A stretch of DNA of 7,425 bases. Origin: Actinomycetota bacterium. GTDB lineage: Bacteria; Actinomycetota; Thermoleophilia; Gaiellales; Gaiellaceae. Below are positions 1 through 5,329 of the stretch, piece by piece (positions within the stretch are counted from its first letter, which is position 1; every line of letters begins with the position of its first letter). The notes beneath the pieces were generated by a model. The model was not told the origin of the DNA. It saw only the letters and a program-made list of their open reading frames with translations, and made no database searches. The stretch covers positions 1-7,425 of the forward strand of contig PMMN01000015.1 of NCBI GenBank assembly GCA_003162235.1, written 5' to 3'. The position numbers and the translations under genes were made by a program.

Positions 1-244
1 CGACGCGCGCCCGCGCCTGCTCGAGCGACTCGGGTATCAGATCCACCGAGACGATCTCGGCCTCGGGGCTGGAAGCGGCGAGATGGATGGTCTGGGCACC
101 GGTCCCGCAGCCGCATTCGAGTACCCGCGCTCCGCCCGGGTAGTGAGTGTCGTGGTGGAGCAGCTCGACAAGCGTGTCGGCCTGGTCAAAGAGGCGAGCG
201 GTCTCGCGCAGCGAGTAACCGTGGACGTAGCCGGGATCGCTCAT
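1..244 (-). CDS. SAM-dependent methyltransferase, class I (partial, N-terminal 81 residues)
   Basis: The reading frame opens at ATG (244-242) and stays open to the left edge, so only the N-terminus is present. It begins MSDPGYVHGYSLRETARLFD and then carries the glycine-rich SAM-binding motif I, VLECGCGTGAQT (about residues 46-57). An acidic residue ends the second strand in IVSVDL, as expected for binding the ribose of S-adenosylmethionine in a Rossmann-like methyltransferase. The substrate cannot be told because the C-terminal part is outside the window. An in-frame GTG at 253 is an alternative start, and neither start has a strong ribosome site. The gene lies 65 bases downstream of ribH on the same strand and may be the last gene of the ribE operon or an independent gene. 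The family call is firm and the specific function unknown. Confidence 0.8.
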   Translation of the reverse strand, partial: MSDPGYVHGYSLRETARLFDQADTLVELLHHDTHYPGGARVLECGCGTGAQTIHLAASSPEAEIVSVDLIPESLEQARARV

Positions 245-309
245 CCGCGGCACTCTTGCAGAAGCGGATGAAATCGGGCTGAGATAGCCGTTGAGATTGG
301 GTTAACGGG

Positions 310-1083
310 CTAGCTGCCGGCGGTCAGGCGCAGGCGACCGAAGGCGTCGGCCATCTCGAGCGCGCTCCGGGCCGCCTCGGCGCCCTTCTCCAGCCGCGAC
401 TCCGCCTGCTCGACCGTGTCCACGGTGAGCACGCCGAAAGCGACCGGCACACCCGTCTCGAGCCCGGCCAGAAGGATGCCGCTGGCGGCCTCGCCGGCGA
501 CGTACTCGAAGTGCGGCGTCTCGCCCCGGATCACGCAGCCGAGAGCGATCACGCAGCTGTATCGGCGCGACTTGGATAGAGCCATCGCCGCCAGTGGCAA
601 CTCGAAAGCGCCCGGCACGGGCATGATCGTGACCGAGTCGCCGCGCACACCCAGCCTCTCCAGCTCCGCAAGCGCGCTCGAGAGTAGGCCGTCGGCAACC
701 TGGCCGTTGAAACGGCTGACCGCGATTCCGACACTGCGGCCGCCGCCGAGCGGCAGACCCTCGATCGTCCGGTAACCGGCGGGAATGTGCAAATCGCCCG
801 CGGCGTGCTCGCTCGAGAGCGCCCCGGCGACCGGCCCGAGCTCGGGCTCGATCCCCTGCTCGGGTTCGGCGAAAGCCTGCGGCGCGCTGACGGCCTCGGC
901 TGCGGGCGCCTCGGGAACCACGACCTCGGCGGCGGTCGGTTCCGGCTCGGGGATCGCGGGCGGCTTGTTGCGCGATCCGCGCGGGGGCCTCAGCGGCTGG
1001 TAGCCGGGCTGGCCGGGCCAGGGATTTTGATCGAAGGGGGCCGGCGGGTCCGATTCGTTTCGCTTAGATCCCTTACCGCTCAC
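310..1083 (-). CDS. ribH: 6,7-dimethyl-8-ribityllumazine synthase with long N-terminal extension
   Basis: RibH condenses 5-amino-6-ribitylamino-uracil with 3,4-dihydroxy-2-butanone 4-phosphate to give the lumazine precursor of riboflavin. The catalytic core runs from about Tyr104 to residue 257. It shows RFN (124-126), PGAFELP (157-163), GCVIRGETPHF with the conserved catalytic-type His191, and FGVLTVDTVEQA (216-227). The core matches the usual 150-160 residues of the family, but about 103 residues precede it. That leader is low-complexity: basic and Pro-rich at first (PLRPPRGSRNKPP, 30-42), then Pro/Ala/Glu-rich. The GTG start is well supported. It overlaps the ribBA stop as GTGA, and GGAGG (1091-1095) lies 7 bases upstream. 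An internal TTG just before the core (codon for Leu98, in LHIPAG) has no ribosome site. Cytosolic; homologues form pentamers or 60-subunit shells, and the tail may decorate such a shell (inference). Confidence 0.95.
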   Translation of the reverse strand: MSGKGSKRNESDPPAPFDQNPWPGQPGYQPLRPPRGSRNKPPAIPEPEPTAAEVVVPEAPAAEAVSAPQAFAEPEQGIEPELGPVAGALSSEHAAGDLHIPAGYRTIEGLPLGGGRSVGIAVSRFNGQVADGLLSSALAELERLGVRGDSVTIMPVPGAFELPLAAMALSKSRRYSCVIALGCVIRGETPHFEYVAGEAASGILLAGLETGVPVAFGVLTVDTVEQAESRLEKGAEAARSALEMADAFGRLRLTAGS

Positions 1084-2345
1084 TTTTCAGCCTCCAGCTC
1101 TGTATCGAGGTGCATTCCTTGATGGTGCAGACGATGGCCGAGCTTATCTCGTTTTGTCGCCAGATAGCGCTCGTTCTCGACGTTGGGTGAGATCACGATC
1201 GGCACTTGCTCGACGATCGTCAGCCCATAGCCGGCAATGCTCAGCTTGCGCGGGTTGTTGGTGAGCAGGCGGATAGTCGAGAGACCGAGATCGACGAGAA
1301 TCTGATTTCCTATCCCCCATTCGCGCTCGTCGGCGCCGAAGCCCAGCTCCAGATTGGCCTCGACGGTATCGAGACCCCGCTCTTGCAGCTCGTAGGCCTT
1401 GAGCTTGTTGAGCAGACCGATGCCGCGCCCCTCCTGCGACATGTAGAGGAGCACGCCGCGCTCTTCCTCGGCGATGTGCTCGAGCGCGTACTCGAGCTGC
1501 TCGCCGCAGTCGCAGCGAAGCGAATGGAAAACGTCCCCGGTCAGACATTCGGAGTGGACGCGCACGAGCACGTCCTCCGCTCCCTCTATCTCCCCCATCA
1601 CCAGCGCGACGTGGTATTTGCCGGTCAACTTCTCGCGGTAGGCGACCGCGCGGAACTCGCCGTACTCGGTCGGCATCCGCACCGTCGTCACCCGCTCGAC
1701 CAGCATCTCGACGCGGCGGCGGTACTCGATCAGATCGGCGATCGCGACCAGCTTGATCCCATGCCGGCCGCAGTACTCGATCAGGTCGGGCACGCGTGCC
1801 ATCGAGCCGTCTTCTTTCATCACCTCGCAGATCACGCCGGCCGGAATCAAGCCGGCCAGCCGCGCGAGATCGACCGCGGCCTCGGTCTGACCGGCACGCT
1901 CGAGCACACCGCCGGGACGCGCCCGGAGCGGGAAGACGTGACCGGGGCGGACAATATCGCGCGAATCCTTACTGGGATCGATCGCCACCTGGACGGTGTG
2001 CGAGCGGTCTTGGGCGGAGATACCCGTCGTGATTCCCTCGCGCGCCTCGATCGAGACCGTGAAGGCGGTTTGGTTGGGCGTCTCGTTGAGCTCGGTCATC
2101 TGCTCGAGGCCGAGCACGTCGCAGCGATCCGGCGAGAGCGCCAGGCAGATGAGACCGCGAGCGTTGGTGGCCATGAAGTTGATCGCCTCGGGTGTGGCGA
2201 ACTGAGCTGCGATCGTCAGATCACCTTCGTTCTCGCGCTCGGCGGCGTCGACCACGACGACGAACTTACCTTCGCGGATGTCCTCGATCGCCTCGTCGAT
2301 CGTGGCGAAGCCCGGAGCCGGGCTCGACTTCACGTCCGCTTTCAT
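1080..2345 (-). CDS. ribBA: Bifunctional 3,4-dihydroxy-2-butanone 4-phosphate synthase / GTP cyclohydrolase II
   Basis: This 421-residue fusion catalyses the first step of both riboflavin branches. The RibB half (about 10-212) makes 3,4-dihydroxy-2-butanone 4-phosphate from ribulose 5-phosphate. It has RENEGD (37-42), TTGISAQDR (106-114), GHVFPLRA (135-142) and TEAAVDLARLAGL (154-166). The usual metal-ligand His of the GHTEA motif is Gln153 (codon CAG at 1889-1887). The RibA half (about 218-421) opens the GTP ring. It has the zinc cysteines Cys267, Cys278 and Cys280, QEGRGIGL (304-311), Tyr318 and Arg341 matching the catalytic Tyr105 and Arg128 of the E. coli enzyme, and LTNNPRK (361-367). 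The open frame extends to 2582, but the ATG at 2345 is chosen: it overlaps the ribE stop as ATGA, AGGGAGG (2354-2360) sits 8 bases upstream, and the product length fits the family. Cytosolic. Confidence 0.96.
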   Translation of the reverse strand: MKADVKSSPAPGFATIDEAIEDIREGKFVVVVDAAERENEGDLTIAAQFATPEAINFMATNARGLICLALSPDRCDVLGLEQMTELNETPNQTAFTVSIEAREGITTGISAQDRSHTVQVAIDPSKDSRDIVRPGHVFPLRARPGGVLERAGQTEAAVDLARLAGLIPAGVICEVMKEDGSMARVPDLIEYCGRHGIKLVAIADLIEYRRRVEMLVERVTTVRMPTEYGEFRAVAYREKLTGKYHVALVMGEIEGAEDVLVRVHSECLTGDVFHSLRCDCGEQLEYALEHIAEEERGVLLYMSQEGRGIGLLNKLKAYELQERGLDTVEANLELGFGADEREWGIGNQILVDLGLSTIRLLTNNPRKLSIAGYGLTIVEQVPIVISPNVENERYLATKRDKLGHRLHHQGMHLDTELEAEK

Positions 2346-2941
2346 ACCTCCGTCCTCCCTGGCAGCAGACGCTCTACGTACTTTGCGATCAGATCCGCCT
2401 CGAGATTTAGTAGATCGCCGGGCTTCGCCGTCCCTAGAGTCGTCACTCCGAGCGTGTGCGGGATCAGGGCCACGGCGACCGCATCGTCTCCGAGCTCGGC
2501 GATCGTCAGCGATACTCCGGCGACGGTGATCGAGCCCTTCTCGACGCAGTAGCGAAGCACATCCGGCGGCAACTCGATCCACATACGCACGCCGTCTCCT
2601 TCGCGCTCGAGCGAGCGCACGCGCCCGACGGCATCGACATGGCCCTGAACGTAGTGGCCACCGAGCGGCTCTCCGGCACGAAGCGCCGGCTCGAGATTGA
2701 CGTCGCGGCCCGGCCCGAGCGTTCCCAGCGCGCTGCGCGATAGCGTCTCCAGACTGAGGTCGAAAGAGAGGGTCCCACCGTCGATCTCCACCACCGTCAA
2801 GCAGCAGCCATCGACGGCGACCGAGCCTCCGATCTCGAGCCCCGGCGCAAGCGCGAAGGCCGTGACGGAAAGGCGAGCCTGCTGCTCGCTTCGCTCGAGC
2901 AAGACGACCCGCCCCAGTTCTCTGACGATCCCGGTGAACAC
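2342..2941 (-). CDS. ribE: Riboflavin synthase, alpha chain
   Basis: Riboflavin synthase dismutates two molecules of 6,7-dimethyl-8-ribityllumazine to riboflavin and the pyrimidine that RibH reuses. The protein is 199 residues with two tandem lumazine-binding barrels. The first contains MFTGIV (1-6), GGSVAVDGCCLTVV (38-51, with Ser40 and Cys47) and GGHYVQGHVD (94-103, with His101). The second contains EKGSITVAGVSLTI (134-147, with Lys135 and Ser144) and IPHTLGVTTLG. These residues match those known to matter in the E. coli enzyme. The frame is open to 2995, but the GTG at 2941 is chosen because family members begin with MFTGI and the length is then normal. No good ribosome site precedes this GTG, so translation may depend on the structured leader or a short 5' end. 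It is first in the ribE-ribBA-ribH operon and overlaps ribBA by 4 bases. The symbol follows actinobacterial usage; it is ribC in E. coli. Confidence 0.95.
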   Translation of the reverse strand: MFTGIVRELGRVVLLERSEQQARLSVTAFALAPGLEIGGSVAVDGCCLTVVEIDGGTLSFDLSLETLSRSALGTLGPGRDVNLEPALRAGEPLGGHYVQGHVDAVGRVRSLEREGDGVRMWIELPPDVLRYCVEKGSITVAGVSLTIAELGDDAVAVALIPHTLGVTTLGTAKPGDLLNLEADLIAKYVERLLPGRTEV

Positions 2942-2975
2942 CTTTGCAAGGCTACTAGGAGAGCGGGCACCGAGG

Positions 2976-3014
2976 GGAGCCGGAGCCGCCGGCATCTACC
3001 GGCGCCCCGGCTCC
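2976..3014 (-). promoter_or_regulatory. GC-rich hairpin in the ribE leader
   Basis: On the minus strand GGAGCCGG (3014-3007) pairs with CCGGCTCC (2983-2976) over 8 bp. Inside this, CGCCGG (3004-2999) pairs with CCGGCG (2992-2987) over 6 bp around a 6-base loop, with a 2x3 internal loop between the stems. It would lie in the 5' untranslated part of ribE mRNA, ending 35 bases before the GTG. No T-run follows, so it is not a standard intrinsic terminator. It could be an attenuator, a structured leader or chance in GC-rich DNA. The pairing is seen; the role is inferred. Confidence 0.4.
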
Positions 3015-3032
3015 GCAACGGATCGACCGCGC

Positions 3033-3068
3033 TACCCTCGCGAGAAAGGCATCCCTCGATCGAGGGTA
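3033..3068. promoter_or_regulatory. Palindromic operator candidate in front of ribE
   Basis: A perfect 14-bp palindrome, CCCTCGATCGAGGG, occupies 3053-3066. It is nested in an 8-bp inverted repeat, TACCCTCG (3033-3040) and CGAGGGTA (3061-3068). The hexamer CCCTCG or its complement therefore occurs three times here, with the two same-orientation copies 18 bp apart, and a fourth copy lies at 2971-2976. The palindrome covers the predicted -10 element and start of ribE transcription, the place expected for a repressor site. The binding protein is unknown; the neighbouring XRE-TPR regulator is one candidate. Confidence 0.45.
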
Positions 3069-3091
3069 TTCGGTTCAGGAATTTGGCTCAA
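3063..3091 (-). promoter_or_regulatory. Predicted promoter of the ribE-ribBA-ribH operon
   Basis: On the minus strand TTGAGC (3091-3086) and TACCCT (3068-3063) are separated by exactly 17 bases. They fit the actinobacterial housekeeping pattern TTGAnn-N17-TAnnnT. Transcription would start near 3056 and give a leader of about 115 bases that includes the 2976-3014 hairpin. The match is partial, so this is a prediction. Confidence 0.4.
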
Positions 3092-3234
3092 ACAAGCCGG
3101 ATCGCTGAAAAACCGACCGCGCTAGTCGATATCAGGACTAGAACCAACCCAACCTACTACGTAGCATTCGAGTCACCCCCTCTCCTCAACATCAGAGGGA
3201 CGAAGGCTGGGAACCGCACACCCGGTCGCTGGTC

Positions 3235-3263
3235 GTGTCATAAGACACTGTGTCTTCTGACAC
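3235..3263. promoter_or_regulatory. 29-bp near-perfect dyad, probable operator of the regulator gene
   Basis: Two copies of GTGTC-N4-GACAC lie side by side at 3235-3248 and 3250-3263, one base apart. Together they form a 29-bp palindrome centred on T3249. Each arm has 14 bases with a single mismatch (T3241 against C3257), and the inner AAGACAC-T-GTGTCTT is perfect. The repeat period is 15 bp. The element ends 45 bases before the regulator's ATG, in or next to its promoter region, as expected for autoregulation by a dimeric HTH protein. I find no consensus promoter there; TTATAC (3266-3271) is the nearest -10-like string. It is not a terminator, because no T-run follows and no gene ends upstream of it. 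Confidence 0.6.
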
Positions 3264-3290
3264 TCTTATACGCCAACGGCTTGACGGCAA

Positions 3291-3297
3291 AGGAGGT
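3291..3297 (+). promoter_or_regulatory. Ribosome binding site of the XRE-TPR regulator
   Basis: AGGAGGT is a near-complete anti-16S match, 11 bases before the ATG at 3309 and 20 before the in-frame ATG at 3318. The spacing favours the first ATG. Confidence 0.7.
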
Positions 3298-3308
3298 CCC
3301 CGGCTTAG

Positions 3309-4643
3309 ATGCGACCTATGGACGAAGCCCTCAGAGAGCCAGCGGAGACGCTTGGCCAACGTTTGCGACGCTTACGCAAGGAGAAAGGTCTCTCCCAGCA
3401 GGCGATTTCCCGCCCCGGCTTGACGACCGCCCACATCTCGCGGATCGAGGCGGGACTACGACGGCCGTCGGTGAGAGCGATCCGTGCGCTTGCCAAGCAG
3501 CTCGACGTGAGCCCCGAATACCTCGAAACCGGCCGACCGCTCGGTCCGCGCGGCGATCTCGAGGTGAGAGTTGCCGACGCTGAGCTCGAGATTCGGATCG
3601 GGACCCGAGCCGAGTCGACCCTGGATGCGTTGAGCTCGCTCGTCACCGAGGCGCGCGCGCTCGGCGATCCGATGCTGACGGCGCGCGCCGTGGCAACGCT
3701 CGGTCTCACCCTTAGCTCCGCAGCCGCCTACGACGTGGCGATCCCGCTTCTCGAAGAGGCAACTACCTCGGTGGTGATCACTCCGCCACTGCGACCAGAC
3801 GTCTATATCGCGCTGGCCCAGGCGTACGCCGCGGCGGGCAAGCGGGTCGAAGCTGTAAACCTGCTCGAATCCGCACTGGCCTTTGTCGAGGCGCACGCCC
3901 GTGAACACATCGGCGCCTACATGCGGCTGGCCGTCAACCTCAGCTACGCGCTGACAGATGCCGGCCGCCTCGACGAGGCGCGGGAGGTGCTGGAAGAGGC
4001 GGTGCGCCGCCACGGTGACAAGAGCGACCGGCGAGCGCAGGTCTCCACCTACTGGACGCTGGCCCGAATCGCCGCGATGTCAGGTGACTCCGCGACTGCG
4101 CTCGAGCACATGCGTAGGGCGATAGCGCTGCTCGAGGCCGGCGAAGACTCGCTCGCCCTCGCCAACGCCTACGGCCTGTTCGGGCAGATCCTGGTCATCG
4201 ACGGCAATTACGAGGAGGCGAAAGACCCGCTCGACCGCTGCGTGAGCGCGCTAGAGCAGGAGGGAAGGCTTGAGGATCTTGGCCTCTTCGTCGCCGACCA
4301 GGCGAAATGCGCGGCCAATCTCAGCGAGACAGACGAAGCCGAGCGGCTGGCGAACAGAGCCCTGCAGCTGCTGGCACAGAGCCCGAGTGACCAGGGCGGC
4401 GCGATCGGGGTGCTGGCGATGGTGCAATCCCAACGAGGCCAGAAGGCCGAGGCCGAGCCGCTGTTCAAGCAGGCGGTGGAACTGCTCGAGCAGGGCAACG
4501 AGTTCGAGGAGGCCGGACGTGTTTGCCGCGCCTGGGCTCTGATGCTGCGCGACCAGGATCGCCGCAACGACGCGGCGAAGCTGCTGGGGCGGGCGGCCGA
4601 GGTCGAGAAGAAGGCGCAACCGCGCGCCCCGCTGGCGCGCTGA
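3309..4643 (+). CDS. XRE-family HTH regulator with C-terminal TPR domain
   Basis: The 444-residue protein begins with a Cro/C1-type helix-turn-helix (about 15-75). It shows LGQRLRRLRKEKGLSQQ, a recognition-helix region TTAHISRIEAGLRRPS (39-54), and LDVSPEYLETG. From about residue 110 to the end it consists of some eight TPR-like helical pairs. Examples are YIALAQAYAAAGKRVEAVNL, NAYGLFGQILVIDGNYEEA and GVLAMVQSQRGQKAEAEPLF. No membrane segment, signal peptide or enzymatic domain is visible, so it should be a cytosolic DNA-binding protein whose TPR array binds a ligand, peptide or partner protein. The arrangement resembles peptide-sensing regulators of the RRNPP type, but sequence alone cannot place it there. 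It lies divergently from ribE and within the riboflavin cluster, so it may control those genes or only itself. The 29-bp dyad upstream suggests autoregulation. The cognate ligand is unknown. Confidence 0.9.
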   Translation: MRPMDEALREPAETLGQRLRRLRKEKGLSQQAISRPGLTTAHISRIEAGLRRPSVRAIRALAKQLDVSPEYLETGRPLGPRGDLEVRVADAELEIRIGTRAESTLDALSSLVTEARALGDPMLTARAVATLGLTLSSAAAYDVAIPLLEEATTSVVITPPLRPDVYIALAQAYAAAGKRVEAVNLLESALAFVEAHAREHIGAYMRLAVNLSYALTDAGRLDEAREVLEEAVRRHGDKSDRRAQVSTYWTLARIAAMSGDSATALEHMRRAIALLEAGEDSLALANAYGLFGQILVIDGNYEEAKDPLDRCVSALEQEGRLEDLGLFVADQAKCAANLSETDEAERLANRALQLLAQSPSDQGGAIGVLAMVQSQRGQKAEAEPLFKQAVELLEQGNEFEEAGRVCRAWALMLRDQDRRNDAAKLLGRAAEVEKKAQPRAPLAR

Positions 4644-4685
4644 CAGTCGAAAAAACCGAAGAGCCTGCCGTGGAAGTTGCGGGGT

Positions 4686-5150
4686 GTGCGACCATGCCCG
4701 CAGGTGGCCGGAAGAGCTCGACTCGACAACGTTGCCGCGATCTTCGTCGCGCCCGATCTGAAGCGGACCGCTGAGTACTACCGCGACGTCTTCGGCTTCG
4801 AGCTGGTCGAGCGCCACGAGGCCGAGGATGCCTTCGCCACGCTCTACCGAGACAGCGTCGAGATCATCGTCGTCCAGGCGAGGTTCGGCGAGGTTGAGTC
4901 CAACACAGCGCGCTACGGCGCCGGTTATGACGTCTATCTGAACCCGGAGGACGTCGCGGGCGTTGACGCTCTCTACGCCGAGCTAACGGAGACGGGCGCG
5001 CAGATCATCAGCAAACCGGCGCTGACGCCGTACGGCAGCTACGAATTCGTGATCGAGGACGTCGACGGCAGACTGATCGGGATCGGGCGAGTCAAAGACG
5101 AGAACGTCTTCTTCAAAGACGGAGTCCCCGGCCGGCGCTCGACCGCGTAA
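4686..5150 (+). CDS. VOC-superfamily (glyoxalase/bleomycin-resistance fold) protein
   Basis: A single vicinal-oxygen-chelate domain is readable as two beta-alpha-beta-beta-beta modules. The first has LDNVAAIFVAPDLKRTAEYY, RDVFGFELVE and YRDSVEIIVVQ. The second has YDVYLNPEDVAGVDALYAEL, KPALTPYGSYEF, EDVDGRLIGIG. The usual first-strand metal His is Asn in LDNV, and the final strand lacks an obvious Glu ligand. A binding or resistance-type protein is therefore more likely than a glyoxalase I-like metalloenzyme (inference). The start is unresolved because there is no in-frame ATG. Options are TTG 4677, GTG 4686 (GGAAG 9 bases upstream) and GTG 4704 (the most natural domain boundary, but no ribosome site). 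It follows the regulator by about 40 bases on the same strand and is probably co-transcribed with it. Substrate unknown. Confidence 0.8.
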   Translation: MRPCPQVAGRARLDNVAAIFVAPDLKRTAEYYRDVFGFELVERHEAEDAFATLYRDSVEIIVVQARFGEVESNTARYGAGYDVYLNPEDVAGVDALYAELTETGAQIISKPALTPYGSYEFVIEDVDGRLIGIGRVKDENVFFKDGVPGRRSTA

Positions 5151-5280
5151 CCGGACCAGACAGGCACCACCTTTATCCGCCCGCCACCGAGCCACCCGCC
5201 CGCGGGATAGTCACAAATTACTGTCCCGGCAAGGCGAAAAGCGCTCCGAGATGTGCCGATTCTGCGCCGACTCTGGGCGG

Positions 5281-5316
5281 CGAAACGTTGTGCTCAGAAA
5301 GAAGCACCGCGTTTCG
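5281..5316. terminator. Hairpin between convergent VOC gene and ribD, possible bidirectional terminator
   Basis: CGAAACG (5281-5287) pairs with CGTTTCG (5310-5316), and GTGCT (5290-5294) pairs with AGCAC (5303-5307), around an 8-base loop with a 2x2 internal loop. It sits 14 bases past the ribD stop and 130 bases past the VOC stop, where two converging transcripts should end. Neither strand has a T-run after the stem, so it would be a non-canonical terminator. The rest of the 5151-5329 spacer shows nothing else that I can name. Confidence 0.35.
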
Positions 5317-5329
5317 AAGCGAACTCCGA

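Larger units (their letters stand above)
2942..3308. other. Divergent intergenic region between ribE and the XRE-TPR regulator
   Basis: These 367 bases separate ribE (minus) from the regulator gene (plus) and hold no convincing gene. From left to right they contain a GC-rich leader hairpin (2976-3014), a set of CCCTCG/CGAGGG half-sites with a perfect palindrome (3033-3068) overlapping the likely ribE promoter, and an AT-richer stretch with a small hairpin CCCTCT-N10-AGAGGG (3178-3199). They end with a 29-bp dyad (3235-3263) and the ribosome site of the regulator (3291-3297). I looked for the conserved FMN riboswitch core on the minus strand and did not find it. No tRNA-like fold was seen. An 11-base direct repeat, cgaccgcgcta, occurs at 3024-3034 and 3114-3124. 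Confidence 0.7.

Noticed and set aside
245..309. CCGTT/AACGG inverted repeat downstream of ribH as a terminator
   Set aside because: Only 5 bp with an 11-base loop and no T-run; too weak to call.
1206..2552. 448-codon open frame on the plus strand opposite ribBA
   Set aside because: It lies antisense to a clear ribBA gene, its translation has no recognisable domain and is rich in His, Arg and Asp as expected from the complement of GC-rich coding DNA.
2346..2582. N-terminal extension of ribBA to an upstream start
   Set aside because: It would overlap about 240 bases of ribE, is Arg-rich without family similarity, and the ATG at 2345 has a strong ribosome site and ATGA overlap.
2942..2995. 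Longer ribE start at 2995
   Set aside because: It would add 18 residues before the canonical MFTGI start seen in riboflavin synthases.
3024..3124. Direct repeat cgaccgcgcta at 3024-3034 and 3114-3124 as a mobile-element or attachment site mark
   Set aside because: Only 11 bases, no integrase or transposase nearby, and the related string tcgaccgcg also occurs at 5139-5147; chance in GC-rich DNA is likely.
3157..3164. CTACGTAG palindrome in the divergent region
   Set aside because: An isolated 8-bp palindrome, expected by chance at this scale.
3083..3583. 166-codon plus-strand frame crossing the regulator start
   Set aside because: It overlaps the HTH coding region in another frame, lacks domain features and spans the operator-like dyad; the HTH frame has the ribosome site.
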